The notes: generated by a model not told the origin, from the letters alone. DNA of 64,000 nucleotides from Globisporangium splendens (GCA_006386115.1 VFIW01000099.1:1-64000); one strand, 5' to 3'. Positions 31,232-42,992 are shown, numbered from the stretch's first letter. Program-made: numbers and translations.

Positions 31232-31727
31232 TTAAGAATTCCTGAGTCTCATTAACACTGCTAAGAGTGAGGTGTTTCTAAGTTTTGACGGTGTGGCACC
31301 GATATCATTGTCGAGTAGAGCTGCGACTTGGGACATAAGGATTTGATCGTTCCCCGCGATTCGTCGGTGAGTATCTTCGTACTCTTGGAGTTCATTGCCA
31401 CGTTGGCGAGAAGATCGGCCATTTTGTTTTGTTCTCGTTTTGTGTGATTCCAGGAGATCCACGCAAAGTTGGCGATGATTTGATTTACCCGAACTGCTAG
31501 TGGCTGCAACTCGGTCTGGTGTATCGAGGCGAACCCGTTCTGGGATGCGATAACCATTTGGCTATCTCCGAAGGCATCCAACTTGACTTCATAGTGCTGT
31601 AGGTAGTGTGTACTGTATGCCAGACCATCTTTCAGTGCGCTGTACTCGCACCAATTGTTCGTGACTTCTGGTCCCATGTACGCGTAGCCGCATGCCTTGA
31701 GTTCCCATGGATTGCTTCGTTCATTCA
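31232..31727 (-). pseudogene. LINE-derived RNase H fragment, array unit 3 (broken)
   Basis: Keeps GDSQMVIASQ and NKMADLLANVAM but loses the catalytic GGARGNPG block and has a frameshift after SRG. Between about 31700 and 31730 it joins unrelated sequence. Confidence 0.75.
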
Positions 31728-32520
31728 GAGTAAACATGCCCTCTGGATCCTTCACAACATTGGATAAAGCATCTACACCGGTTGTGTTTGCGCGAAGCAA
31801 TGACTGCCTCGAATTCATAGAGAAGAATTTCGGCCCGGTTCAATCAAAAATCGCCTATTTGCTGTTGGCATTTGCAGTGCCAATTACTCGTTAGCGCCAT
31901 TATCCTTACTGTCCTGCAAGATGGTACATCGTTTAAACACGAACACGGATTGTGAATACTAACTGTCGACACAGGCTGAGGTATCAGCTTGCATACGAAT
32001 AGATTACAAGTAGCAGGCGCATGCTGCTATTTGTTTTAGCAATCAAGGTGTGCACAGGAAGTTGTGAGTGTGCCCGGCGACGCGTCGAGCATGCACCTTG
32101 TTATATTTATCGACCCAAATCCATCGGATGTGAGCTTCTTTTCACGCAACTATGTGCTGTCGACGCAAGTTTTGCCTATCAGATCGACACAACCGATAAC
32201 AAATATTTATGTTTCACAGAAGTTTCGATGCGTGCCCAAATTGGTATTGTTTATAATCATGGGTGAGGATGCGTTTTGTTGCAGCAACCACGCACAGTCA
32301 GAGTTACATATCCGGATAGCAACGTACAATCAGATGAATGAAACGACCTTCCCATCACGAGGGAAGATCATATGCGAAGCATCACTGAGCTTAAGTGATG
32401 CTGCTCAAGCTCGCAGCGAGACACACTCCGCTCTCTTTCGATCTGCCATTTCCAAATTTGGCTTCTAAGACATAAGCCCAAGTTCCAAGTTGCACACACG
32501 CTTCAAGACCTCCTCTACAA
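31728..32520. other. Spacer upstream of the secreted-protein gene
   Basis: No recognisable gene or repeat. The last ~60 bp form the 5' leader of the secreted-protein gene and end CTCCTCTACAAATG. Confidence 0.4.
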
Positions 32521-32940
32521 ATGATCAAGGCTGCTCTTCTCAGTGTTTTCGCCATCGCTGCCGCGTACTCAACCCCTGTTGTCCAAGCCAAAGAGGAAGC
32601 TGTCGACCCGGCTATTGTTGTTGCAGGCTTCGAGTTGGCGACGCAGCTTGTCCCGCTTATTGGGGGTCTGTTTAAGCAGAAGAAATGTCGCCAAATGATC
32701 TGTTGGTTGGATACGAGCAGGTGCCACGAGCAGGCAGCTGCCAAGGTCCAGTCAGAAGTCTTCCAGGGACGTGACGGGTACCGCATTGAAGGCAGTGGTG
32801 CCTCGGGCCGATGGGTTCGCTACTGGCGTGTGAGAACTGGAATCTTGTCGCAAGACCAGGTGATTGCGAGCGGTACATGCGGTGACGGATCGAAATTCTC
32901 GATGTTCAACTGCCAGAACTTGGGAAAAGTCCACTGCTAA
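32521..32940 (+). CDS. Small secreted cysteine-rich protein
   Basis: 139 codons, no intron. Residues 1-23 are a clear signal peptide (MIKAALLSVFAIAAAYS.., cleavage near VQA). The mature part begins KEEAVDPAIVVAG, has a short amphipathic stretch (ATQLVPLIGGLFKQ), then six cysteines in two groups: C-x4-C-x6-C (KKC, MIC, SRC) and three near the C-terminus (GTC, FNC, VHC), consistent with three disulfides. Between them lies RWVRYWRVRTG. No RxLR or LFLAK motif is seen. No family is recognised. Secretion to the apoplast is inferred; an effector role is only a possibility, suggested by size, cysteines and its place in a repeat island. Confidence 0.8.
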   Translation: MIKAALLSVFAIAAAYSTPVVQAKEEAVDPAIVVAGFELATQLVPLIGGLFKQKKCRQMICWLDTSRCHEQAAAKVQSEVFQGRDGYRIEGSGASGRWVRYWRVRTGILSQDQVIASGTCGDGSKFSMFNCQNLGKVHC

Positions 32941-33420
32941 ACTACTGTAGATGGCTTCGGTGCTACATGCCACATTCATCCGTTTGTCGGCAAGGCTGAA
33001 AGAGTGTTCTTGTCTCCATGGCAGAGAACAGTTTTGTGGAATGGCAAGGGGGTTGCTTCGACAGCAATAGGGTAATGTGCGATTCTGCGCAACTACTCGC
33101 GCTAGATCGCTCCATGTAATTCTGAATATACTCTCTTTTTCCCATTTGTTGTTGTCGGACAGAGAATCTCTCTCCTGAAAATGCTTGATTGCTATGGTTG
33201 CTGGCGTTAGTAGTTGCGCTAGTAGAGCCTCTAGATATTGGTACATGTAAGATCGTGGGTGTTCTAGTTTTGTCCTATGCCGTAGTGGTTAAGATTGAGA
33301 GAATTTGCGTGAAGTGAAATAGCATATATCCCATATTATACTTGAACACTCCTGTAAATTGTGGTAGGTTACAAATGAAGTTCCTTGTTTTTCTCTGCAT
33401 CATACAAAAGGAATTATATC
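32941..33420. other. Downstream flank of the secreted-protein gene
   Basis: Contains the presumed 3' untranslated region and AT-rich spacer. A GTAGTGGTTAAG motif near 33283 recalls a tRNA A box, but no B box or cloverleaf follows. Confidence 0.4.
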
Positions 33421-34496
33421 ACACACAGTCTGGAGTTGCAAGCGAGCACAAGCCGCGTGGACGGTCTTCCTCGGGCGATGGATGAGCCGAACATTGACGG
33501 AGCAAGCACTCAATCTCTTCCTACCTCATATTGCTAGCCGCACAGCCCCGCCAGGTCAACGATCTTTGCTCCGGGAATTGGAAAAGCACTTCGGGTTCAT
33601 TACTCCGGAACACTCGACAGCATTACAGAAACTTTGGTTTATCGTCACATCAAGCATCCCAGTTTTGCTGTGGAGAACGAGAGTGGAAATAGTGCATGAA
33701 CGGCAACACCTCACTATTGAAGAAAGTACCCAGCGAGTGTGGACAGCGTGTGTGATTCAGGTGCGGGCTGTGGCTCATCGGATGAGAACGCTCAAAGGAG
33801 AAAAGATCAATGCAACTTGCCTGAGCCAACTGCTCAGCGTACTGGAGAGGCAAGACTTGTCGCGCCAACTGGGAGCATGGGCGACGGCGCGTTTGTATTT
33901 CGATGGAGGTGCACACGGCAATCCAGGTCCAGGAGGCAGTGGATTGGCACTCATCTTCCTGAATGAACGAAGCAATCGATGGGAACTCAAAGCATGCTAC
34001 TATGCGTAAATGGAACCAGAAGTCACGAACAATTGGTGCGAGTACAGCGCACTGAAAGATGGTTTGGCATAGAGTGCACACTACCTACAGCACTCTGAAG
34101 TCAAGTTGGAAGTCTTCGGAGACAGCCATACGATTGTCGCAGCCCAGAACGGGTTCGCCTCGATACGACCAGACCAAGTTGCAGCCACTAGCAGTTCGGG
34201 TAAATCAAATCATCGCCAACTTTGCGTGGACCTCCTGGAATCACACAAAACGAGAACAAACAAAATGGCCGATCTTCTCGCCAACGTGGCAATGAACTCC
34301 AAGAGTGCGAAGATACTCACCGACGAATCGCGGGGGAACGATCAAATTCTTATGTCCCAAGTCGCAGCTCTACTCGACAATGATATCGGTGCCACACCGT
34401 CAAAACTTAGAAACACCTCACTCTTAGCAGTGTCGATGAGACTCAGGAATTCTTAAACTGTATGTAGATCATAAGTTAAATAGAATTACCTTCTCT
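33421..34496 (+). pseudogene. 5'-truncated LINE end (RT tail, RNase H)
   Basis: Plus-strand relative of the array units, with more upstream sequence: a helical RT tail (LLRELEKHFGFITPEHSTAL, LWFIVTSSIPVLLWRTRVEI), the MRTLKGEKINA linker, then RNase H (YFDGGAHGNPGPGGSG). It is broken by TAA after CYYA, TAG at SAHY, and a frameshift near VAATSS. It ends with the shared 3' tail (GAATTCTTAAACTGTATG ... CCTTCTC). Confidence 0.8.
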
Positions 34497-34702
34497 CAAT
34501 AAAGCAAGTGCGTTCGCGTATGGTTTCGTCTAACAGCTAAGTATCTGTGTGTTAGTAAAATATAGCTCAGCCCATCATTTGTCACCAATTGCCACTACAG
34601 AGACGGCGCGTAAAAACACACTCAAAACAGGAGGCCAGGGTATGGGGCGCATGTCCACCACTCCTTTCACTTCACTTTCAGTTTACCAGCGCCGCGGACA
34701 AA

Positions 34703-34986
34703 ATGCCTCGCCAATATTACAGGCTGCAGTTCAAGAGAGATGTCCTTGAAGCGCTGCGTCATGCCAGTCAGCACCAGGTGGCACACGATTTCAACGTTTC
34801 ACGACGCAATGTGCGGCGTTGGCTGGCAAATAAAGCAGCAATTCTGAATTATAACGGCTCGCAAAGACGCAAATCGCTTACGCCCGGTGGAAAAGAATCA
34901 ATTCCCTTTTCCGCGCACCTACTTACATTCATGAAGGACCGTCGCAGAGAAGAAAAGGTAAAAGGAAATATGCAGTCTAATGTTAT
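34703..34986 (+). pseudogene. Pogo-like transposase N-terminus, interrupted by an LTR
   Basis: ATG at 34703 opens MPRQYYRLQFKRDVLEALRH, a helix-turn-helix (VAHDFNVSRRNVRRWLANK), a basic RRKSLTPGGKESIPF segment and LLTFMKDRRREEK. This arrangement is typical of DDE_1 (pogo/Tigger type) transposases of oomycetes, though assignment is from pattern only. The reading frame runs into the solo LTR at 34987, and no catalytic domain is found. Confidence 0.55.
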
Positions 34987-35388
34987 TGTATCGGGAATGC
35001 CCGTTACACGGCGTACACGTGCGTTGAGGAAGCGCAGGTGAGAGGAAGGGCACAGCGGTAACGCTCTGTCCAAAAGAAGGAAGGGAGCTTTGCGCGATAA
35101 CGTGCAAAAAGAGAAGTGAATTGAAATCTTAAGGTTTGAAATGCAAATCTGATGGGTTGTTCCTACGGCGTATTCGATTGGTAGATAGTCTGGTGTCCAA
35201 TCCGACTATCATCCAATGATATTAAACTTCAATGGAATGTTCTTATTGGCTAAAATACAATTGGCTACATACAGTGTTGATGGGTTAACGGGTGGGTTTG
35301 TAGAGAGTTGTATAACCCGTGTGGGTATGACCCACCCTCTCTGGACCCAAGAACCCATGTAATGAGAAGCCCCATTACTGTTTCCATT
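34987..35388 (-). repeat. Diverged solo LTR of the Gypsy A family
   Basis: Aligns with the A LTR from TGTATCGGG..CGTTACACGGCGTACACG to GAAGCCCCATTAC, with a 30-bp insertion near 35060 and many substitutions. No internal sequence is attached on either side, so it is a solo LTR. Confidence 0.8.
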
Positions 35389-35742
35389 CAGTGTCATTTC
35401 TTTTTTGGCCAGGCTGGTGCTGCTGTCCAGTCTCCAACGAACACCCACCGGCCAACAGGTATTATCTTTGATGAAATCTCTCTTGACTCATGGGCAAATT
35501 ACGAGTTGTATCATAAATACAAACTCTTTCGGCTTGGTCTCAAGCTGATGCTTACCGAAAGACACGCTTTGTAGACGCTGTACTCGATGAACTCTTCCGT
35601 GAATGCAACTCAATTTCGCAAACAATTGTTCAAGAAAATCGATATGCACAGTATGTAGCAAGGTAGCCAATTCAAAACATGAACGAGAAAAATAGAGAAT
35701 GCAATTTTGCTCCAAAAGCGTGAAAGAGAACGAGCACCCTGT

Positions 35743-37185
35743 TTACATCGAGTACATCTTGAGCTTAAGGAAAAACACCGTGATGAGAACGCCGACCACA
35801 GTCATGATACCGCCGAGGAACACTGGCAGCTTGTAGCCCATGGACGTCTCAACCAGCGCCGAACCGATCGCGAAGTTGAGCAGCTGACCGAAGCATTGTG
35901 CTGAGTTCAATACACCGAAGTACGCTCCAACCTCAATCTCCGGACCCATCACGTGGATGATGACTGGCACCATGAGCGCGAACATGACGGTCTGCGAGAC
36001 CGACGTGATCACGACGATGATGACGTCGATCGCGACCACCTTCGTGAACGCCATAACCAACAGCAGGCACTGAGGGAGTAAGCTCACAGAAATAACCGGC
36101 TTGGCGCCAAATTTGCGCACCAAGAAAGGGAGCACCCACGAGTACAGGTACCCGACAATGTTGTACACGATATCGGTATTGCCACCAGCGAGACTCACAC
36201 CATCGTTGTAGTCATTCTGAGCTTCTGTGCACGTGCTGCCACAGCTGTCAGCTCCGCTGGCTTCTCCATCATACACCACGAGACCGAAGAACTGTCCCTT
36301 GTTGCCGTTGTACGCGGTGTACCCATAGCCGATGAAGAAAAAGATCACGCTAAACACAGCCAGAGATGCGGGGAGCGTAATGACAGCGCGATAGATGTTG
36401 ATGAACACGGACTTCACTTGTTGCCACGCGGTAGTCTTGTCGCTCTCATCCTTCTTCATAGGGATTTCCTTGGCGGCGACGCACGCGATCGCGACGGTCA
36501 CCAACATGATGACCGACAGCATCCCCAAGAACCAACGAAGACTCTTGTGAGCTGGTCCGAATGCAGAGATGTAGCACGCCACCAGAAGGGAACCGACGAG
36601 CGACCACCCCTGACCGATAGCCGAGCCCAAAGTCTGACGCTCGCCAGCAAAGTCAGCGATCATGAGGTACGCTGGAGCTTGCGCAATGTTGACCGTAATG
36701 TCCATCCACGCGTACAGGATGACCGTGAGCAATGTCGTCCATGGGCGGTGCGTAGGCTCCCCAGGCTGGCCGGTACCATAGTCACCCAAGGCTTCACCGA
36801 TCTGGCGAGTGTACCCCATGAGCATCCAGCAGATTACACTCAAGATCGCGGCGACCACGATGATCGGACGACGACGACCCCACTTGTTCGTGCTGCGGTC
36901 ACTCAGCACTCCCACGATGGGGGCCACAGTGATCCCTACTGTCGGACCAATGAACTGAGTCAACTGGACCGCGTAGTTCGGGAGCATCGTGCCGAGGTAC
37001 GGACCCAAGGCAGCCCACTGCGCCGCCCATGTCATTGCCATCGCAAGACGAGGCATGGCGATCAGCATGAGTCGGACGACGGAAGCGCCTTCTTTTGGTC
37101 GGGCATCGCCATCTTGAATACCTTCGAGCTTCGGGGACGCGAAGGCGCTGTAGTTCTTCTGACCAGCTTCGACATCGGTAGTCAT
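35743..37185 (-). CDS. SUT/GPH-type sugar (sucrose-like) transporter, complete
   Basis: 480 codons from the ATG at 37185 (MTTDVEAGQKN); an in-frame ATG at 37341 lies further upstream but adds a non-conserved, basic stretch. Twelve hydrophobic segments are visible. The first half has AAQWAALGPYLG, TVGITVAPIVGVLSDRST and NKWGRRRPIIVVAAILS, the R.GRRRP loop of SUT/SLC45 glycoside-cation symporters. Asp and Arg between helices 4 and 5 are kept (VNIAQAPAYLMIADFAGERQ). The family moves sucrose or related sugars with protons across the plasma membrane; the substrate is not certain. Stop TAA. The only intact host-type gene besides the secreted protein in the island. Confidence 0.9.
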   Translation of the reverse strand: MTTDVEAGQKNYSAFASPKLEGIQDGDARPKEGASVVRLMLIAMPRLAMAMTWAAQWAALGPYLGTMLPNYAVQLTQFIGPTVGITVAPIVGVLSDRSTNKWGRRRPIIVVAAILSVICWMLMGYTRQIGEALGDYGTGQPGEPTHRPWTTLLTVILYAWMDITVNIAQAPAYLMIADFAGERQTLGSAIGQGWSLVGSLLVACYISAFGPAHKSLRWFLGMLSVIMLVTVAIACVAAKEIPMKKDESDKTTAWQQVKSVFINIYRAVITLPASLAVFSVIFFFIGYGYTAYNGNKGQFFGLVVYDGEASGADSCGSTCTEAQNDYNDGVSLAGGNTDIVYNIVGYLYSWVLPFLVRKFGAKPVISVSLLPQCLLLVMAFTKVVAIDVIIVVITSVSQTVMFALMVPVIIHVMGPEIEVGAYFGVLNSAQCFGQLLNFAIGSALVETSMGYKLPVFLGGIMTVVGVLITVFFLKLKMYSM

Positions 37186-37341
37186 GGTTGTTCCTTCCGT
37201 TGGCTTGGTGTTCCGAGGATCTTCACAATTATGTCTAATCAGAGTCGCTGACTGCAGGAGGATTCTTGAAGTAGCTGCTTGGAGACAGGCAAATTGAGAA
37301 GTGAGGGTCCGAGAGCAGCGAGAACGGAGACTGACGCGCAC

Positions 37342-40300
37342 GCAGGAAAAGGGCGAGTTATTTTCGCTCCCACATCAGTCAGTATGGAATGGCGTCCGTG
37401 TCAAGTCGATTACTTTCGGTATTGTACTATGATCCAGTCTTGAGCTGCGTTGTATGACGAGAGCACGCCTAACAGATCAGGATTAGCGGTACAGTCAGCA
37501 GCTGTTAGCGTATCTTCAAGCGGGCAAAAACGGTGTCGATTGAAGAATGGATTGATTATGTCATTGCCATTGAGGGATGAGTTTGATCTGGGTCAGTTCT
37601 ATACTGCAGATGGCTCCAATTTGCGAACCATAGTATGAGATTTTGCAATTTGCTGTCATATTACGACAAAAAAATGAAATGGAGAATCTCTATCTCCAAG
37701 TAAATGTATAAATCGACCTCGGTTTCGTGAAATGCAGACTGGTCCGTCGCGAGGCTGCTGTCTTCTCTACAATTGCCGCAGTGTGTGTGTTTTCAATCGT
37801 AGACTGCATAGTTGAAGTCACTACCTTAAGTAAATTGCTTTTTGTCTCTTTTTTGCCGGGATTGAGTCAATCTACAGACGTGGCTCCATGCAATAAGCAC
37901 GTCCTACCTCTCGTATTGATGCGCATCGTCCTGAACGATAGAGAGAAAGCAAATAGTTGAGTAAGCAAACGAACTTGGTGGCCAATCACAACCTTGGACA
38001 CGATGGAGCGTTTCCAAGACCTGTGGTACAAGGTAGACGACAGTGTTTTCGTAGTGCATAGAAGCATACCAAAGTGAGCGACCTTGAGGCGGGACACGTA
38101 GCGAAAGCTTTCGCCGATTTGAATGTTGTAGGCACGATCGTGGTGGCATTTTTGCTTTTGAGCAGTATGGCGACGGCGGTAAGCTAGTCTGCAAAAAATG
38201 GATGTCACCTGTGGGATTGAATAGCAGTGCGAGGGCATTTATTAGTTATAAAAGGTTATTTGCTGCTGGTGCACATTTTAGCTGTTGGTTGACAGACTGA
38301 TTATGAGCAAATCCCAATGGCCATGGGAGGTGGGTAAGTCGCTGCGTCGCGGGGTATTGCAGGTTTTTTGTACAGTTGCGTTGCATGATTATGCACTTCA
38401 TGATGGGGCAAGGATAGGTGGAAGCACCACGCTTCGCACATTCACACGACTCTGTGGAGGGTGATGAAGCGTCCTTAAGAGGTTGCAGGGGTTCGAGCTC
38501 TTACAAGCGCCAGCATGGTGCGAACTTGGATGAGGGCAGTCAATCACACTGCGCCAATTTGCAATTTCAAGGGATACAGTACCTATTAATAACGAAACGC
38601 CACGCACCAAAAGGACGGTTAATTGTTTGTTTGCTTTCAAAAATTGACATCTCGGAGGATTTAAGCGTCTGAACTTTTCAGTTTGATCGTCTCGGCACAC
38701 TTCATATAGCCTACCTTACTGTAATCTGAGAGTGACTGCCACCAGTGAACTACAACGAGTTCGTGGACACTTGTTTACCAGGAGTTCCACGTTTGCGGCA
38801 CGGCGAGGACGTAGAAAATAGGTATTTGCTGTCCTTTGTTGATGCGCTCAGGCTGGAAATTGTGGCGCAGGCATCGATAAACCATAGGGTTGTCTCGGTG
38901 TATCCACCTTTTTGCCAGTGCCCTTAACCTTATGAGCTAAATGAATCGCTCATCTCCATGTCAAACTTCAATGTGCTGGTTTAGTACAATCCGGTGGACC
39001 TAGTGCGACAAAGGCGAGGAGTTTTCATCAAATGATTAAAATCGCAATATCATAAATCAACGCAACATCCCCTGTCTTTTCTTTGCAAACTTTGGCAAAT
39101 GAATCCATCGTGTCTGTGAGAAATTAATCAGTTTTGGCTGCAATGCAGTTCCTTTTGCTCGTGTTTAGAGCATGCATAGACGGATTTGTGTCAGCTTGCT
39201 GCAACGTTTTCAGCAGTGTCACGAGGTTGCTGCTTCACCGATTTATGAAGAGATAAATGTTGCTGGTACACCAAAAACAGAACGCGTAGAGGTGCCAAAT
39301 CATGTGTCCCTATCTGCCGATGTTGAACTTATCGGTCAGAAGTATTGTCGCCGTGCCGCTGCAGTCCCTGACTCTGGGTTTTGCTGTGACCTCGGAGTCA
39401 ATGACCTACGTACAGTGACAACGATTGACAGATGGACACAAATTTGACAAAGCTGATGTCATGCTAACATGTGCTGACATCATAATCTGTCGATCCTTGG
39501 ACATTTGGTTCAATCACTGTACCAAGTTCAACTGGCTGAGTGCCTCATGTTTAGAAGAGACCGGCAGTTCAACCCATCCTGCAATAATCTGGTGACGGGA
39601 GCACCATCGTTTTATATCCCCCAAAGGGCTCGCTCCGTTTTTGTTCTTGATTGTTGAAGTCAACGCATGCAATTTTCAATATCATAATCTGGCAAGTTTC
39701 TGGTCGACTGTACTGCTGAATGCCCACGATAGTAGCATTATGAACGGCTGCTAGTATCAACATTATTTCAGCTCGGTCGTACTGTTGGCCCCTCTACCGG
39801 CTCTTGTGCTCCTAAACCAACCTTTTGATAATCACGCCATTCTAAAGTCTCATGTGGCCGTTAAGCAGAGCATAGTATGCAACGCATGCAGGGCTAAATG
39901 CCTACTTGTAGCGCCAACGGAGGCGCAAAGGAGCAATGCCAACACTGAAAAGCATCTTGAGTTTTTCAATCGAGGATGCTCAATGTCACACGTGCTGGAA
40001 CGGTTTGCATCTGAAGGTAAATCGATTTGCGGCGAAGTGGAAGGCAATACTTCAGAAAGGAGAAAGTTCGGTCAGTCCACGCACGGCGCCTGAGGCTAAT
40101 CACGAGAATGTTTACTGTGCGCATACCAAACAGCTTCAGAATGCAAACCAAGCACCAACCCTTCGTACTGTGTATGAGGTCCATCGCATCTCTCTGGCTC
40201 TCGTCGAGCATTGCCTCTCTCTCGATTATGTTGAAAGAGAAGATATTCGACTATTCAACTAATTTGCGGAAAACACCGCACACAAGGAAGGGAGATTGAT

Positions 40301-40680
40301 TGTGCCGCAAATACTTCCATTAGCGCGTAATCGAATAAAGCAACGGATAGGTTGGTTCCAACACGGTGTTCAAGCAAATAAAGACTGAATAAATGATCCA
40401 AGCCGGCAGCATACGAATGTCAAGGTTAGTACATTCCTGTGTGGTTTGTGCTGCATTCTAGTACCTTCTGTTGAACTCGTTCTAAATTATTCGGAAATGA
40501 GCTGGGACCCAGCTCATTTCCTCACCCACAACACTTCTAGACGAAGCTGTATTGGCAGCGCAGCTAGTAGTATGGATATTGTAGCATGCAATGCCGAGCA
40601 TAATACATCTCACCTTCAAGACAAGTATTCGTACCATGTGGTCATTCCCCTTGCAATATTTCCATTCATTTTTAACACAA
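37342..40680. other. 3.3-kb gene-poor stretch
   Basis: I find only short frames without conserved motifs, and AT-rich DNA. The first ~150 bp probably hold the transporter promoter. No LTR, terminal repeat or RNA gene is recognised. Confidence 0.4.
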
Positions 40681-40688
40681 CATGTAAT
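40681..40688. repeat. Left 8-bp target-site duplication of the hAT element
   Basis: CATGTAAT, repeated exactly at 46295-46302. Eight base pairs is the hAT rule. Confidence 0.9.
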
Positions 40689-40949
40689 TAGTGTTGAGAA
40701 TTTGCACGTTAAAAACTGTGATAAACGTTAAAAACAGTAAACCTCACATTAAAAAACAGTATTTAACGCTGTGAAAACTGTAAACTTCAGGAGCTTCGTG
40801 AGAGAAATGAAATATAACGTTTAGGTCAGCATCAGCAAGTTTTGAGATGCAAGGCACACTCGGAACGATATTACACCAAGTTGCGGGCCTTCCAGATCGC
40901 TAAGGAGGTCACTTGGCACGGTGACCGTACATCATACTGGTCATCGGGA

Positions 40950-41925
40950 CCATAAAATGGCAACCTTCGCCGCCGCGCCGCGTTCCCGGAGCTGACGGCG
41001 CTCCTGCACGTTGTCAACTGTATCAGCAACTTGCTCGACTACTCGACGCTGTTCATGGTCGAGCGCGCGAGCGCCACGGGCGATTTACGCCTACTACGAC
41101 GCGTTATCCGCCTGCCACCTGATAACATCGACAAGCCCGGCGTGCTTGCCGATGCGGTCGCTCAAGCAGCGCGTTATGGTCATTTGCTGATCGTACGATG
41201 GTTGATGGGACGCTACTGGCTTGGATGTGACTGGAGCAATGGTTCAAGCAGTACGGCATGGGTATTTGCCCATAATGGAGTGGCTGCGCGCCAATTACCC
41301 GCACGCGTTCCGGTGGACGGCCAAGATGGTGGTCGCGGCCATCGAAGGCCACTTTGAGATTGTTCGTTGGCTGTTCGAGCACTCGATGGGCGGGGATTCA
41401 CCTTCGTCATGGACTACGCGGCCGACCACGACGACCTCGAGATGCTCAAGTCACTGCAAGCGCACAGCGCGGACGGGTGCTCACGCCACGCGATGGACAA
41501 CGCTGCGCGTCGCGGCAACCTCGAAATTCTTCAGTGGCTGCACGAGAACCGCGCGGAAGGCTGCACGTAAGGCGCCAAGGACTCGGCGGCGATGGAAGGC
41601 CACTTGCATGTGTTGCAGTGGCTCCACGCCAACCGACAAGAAGTCTGCAGCTACTCCGCACTACACTTTGCAGCTGTCGGAGGGCACGCCAACGTGGTGA
41701 AATGGCTTGTTGCGAATCGGCCAGAGGGTGACCGACGACAAGCCTTCCTGTCAGCGGTCCGGTGGGGCCACCTTCAAGTCGCCAATGTGCTGAAGGAGTT
41801 CTATCCGCCCGGGACCCCAGCAAGCGGTCCAATCAATCACTCGCGGCGGTCGAAATCGCCGCGCACTTTGGTCATGTCAACACACTGGAGTGGCTCGTGA
41901 GCAACGGGATGGTCGAGTCGTAGTG
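40950..41925 (+). pseudogene. Ankyrin-repeat gene relic inside the hAT element
   Basis: Reads ELTALLHVVNCISNLLDYST, ERASATGDLRLLRRVI, then, after a shift near 41190, RHGYLPIMEWLRANYP and AAIEGHFEIVRWLFEH. After another shift near 41390 come DYAADHDDLEMLKSLQAHSA, AARRGNLEILQWLHENRAEG, a TAA, and GHLHVLQWLHANRQE, GGHANVVKWLVANRPEG. The W-LH.NR.EG repeat style is that of the large ankyrin families of oomycetes. At least two frameshifts and one stop make it a relic. Confidence 0.75.
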
Positions 41926-41929
41926 CAAT

Positions 41930-42992
41930 TTTGATGAGATCGTCATACTGGCAGGGCAAAACCAGCACGGCATCGTTCAGCAGTGGCTACAAGACCATCG
42001 GGCAGAGTTCGAGACTGCGGTCGAGGGAGGGGCGGCTTTGCATGGAATGTACGATCACCAGCCATGTCAACGCCACCAGAGTATCGGAAGTGACCGACCG
42101 CGTCGCGGACCTTGTACTCGAGGATATAGGTGATGCGGTTGATCTGCCAGTTGCCGTACAAGACACAGACTTGCGGGTGCACGAGCTCGCGTGACGTGCC
42201 GCTGAGCGTGCCTTCGGGAAGAAGCCGAAGCGACTCGATACACTCGTCCCTGGTGATCGGAGATGGCGCCGCCCACTACCTACCACGCCGACGAGGCGTC
42301 GGAGAGATTGGGGGCGTCTTGTACGTCGTGAAGCCACGAAACTCGTACTTATCGGGTCGAAGCGGATACAACAGCGACACCTGTAGTGGCTTGGACTCAT
42401 CAGCATGCGTCACATCGTTTGGATCGACAAACGTGAGCTGGAAACCCAGCTACTTTCGCCCTGACGCGTCGCAAGAAGCCGAGGAATCCGCGTTATCCAC
42501 CGACTCTGTCGCCTTGCCGTCCCCTTGTCGTCGATACGGCATGCTCCACTTTCCCTGGGTCGATGTCGCTCCAACCTGAGCTGCAACGCGGAGGTGCACA
42601 TGACAGTGGACAGTGTGGCGGTCGGTGTGGCCCGCTCGCTTGGACACATCGAAGGAGCAACAATAATCAAGTTGTTCCGCGGCATTTTCGGCTTTGACGA
42701 GCCCGCTGCCATTGGTCGTAGCGCCTTCTACAGCCTGGGCGCCGGATGCCAGGACGGCCAGCGCACTTCCGCGGATGTGAGCAATCAGGATGAAGTCGCT
42801 CTCCAGTCCTGAGCATCCAGTACCTTCGATCTTGACTGCATCGACTTCAGTTCGCCGCTTCTTGGCACCGTTCGCGAGGGCAACTGTCGTTGGCCGTGCA
42901 GACGACCGCTGCCGCCAGACTTCGCCCTCGAACGTGATGTTGTCTGTGATGCGTATGCAGAAGCGGCTCGGATCGCTCAGGAAACCACCGAT
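41930..42992 (-). pseudogene. Unknown gene relic with two in-frame TAG, inside hAT
   Basis: One minus-strand frame of about 350 codons is open from 42992 except for two TAG codons (near 42467 and 42284). It reads GGFLSDPSRFCIRITDNITF, ESDFILIAHIRGSALAVLA, LGFQLTFVDPNDVTHADESK, LLYPLRPDKYEFRGFTTYK and VCVLYGNWQINRITYILEYK, clearly protein-like, but I recognise no family. Codon use is GC-rich as in host genes. It probably represents a captured or host-derived fragment. Confidence 0.55.

Larger units (their letters stand above)
28016..31727 (-). repeat. Tandem array, period 1644 bp, of LINE RNase H fragments
   Basis: Positions 28016-29659 and 29660-31303 are almost identical over 1644 bp; a third, diverged and partial unit runs to 31727. 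Each unit has an RNase H fragment at its left (coded minus) and ~1 kb of noncoding sequence. Every internal landmark recurs at +1644, for example 28410 and 30054. A stretch of the array can be copied or lost by unequal crossing over. Confidence 0.88.

Noticed and set aside
33270..33345. tRNA-like A box (GTAGTGGTTAAG)
   Set aside because: No B box, no foldable cloverleaf and no acceptor stem; treated as chance.
34589..35041. A complete 150-codon DNA-binding protein
   Set aside because: The frame simply runs into the solo LTR at 34987; only the first ~95 codons from 34703 are transposase-like.
36418..37251. 277-codon frame opposite the sugar transporter
   Set aside because: Shadow of a strongly codon-biased gene; His/Asp/Arg-rich composition and no conservation pattern. 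Unlike the Gypsy antisense ORFs, no independent homologue supports it.
38030..40300. Short frames of 80-120 codons in the gene-poor stretch
   Set aside because: None has a signal peptide, domain or codon bias like the neighbours; lengths are what chance gives in 3 kb.
40730..40790. CRISPR-like spaced TTAAAAA repeats
   Set aside because: Spacing and repeat length are irregular and similar runs occur at the other end of the hAT element; they are subterminal transposon repeats.
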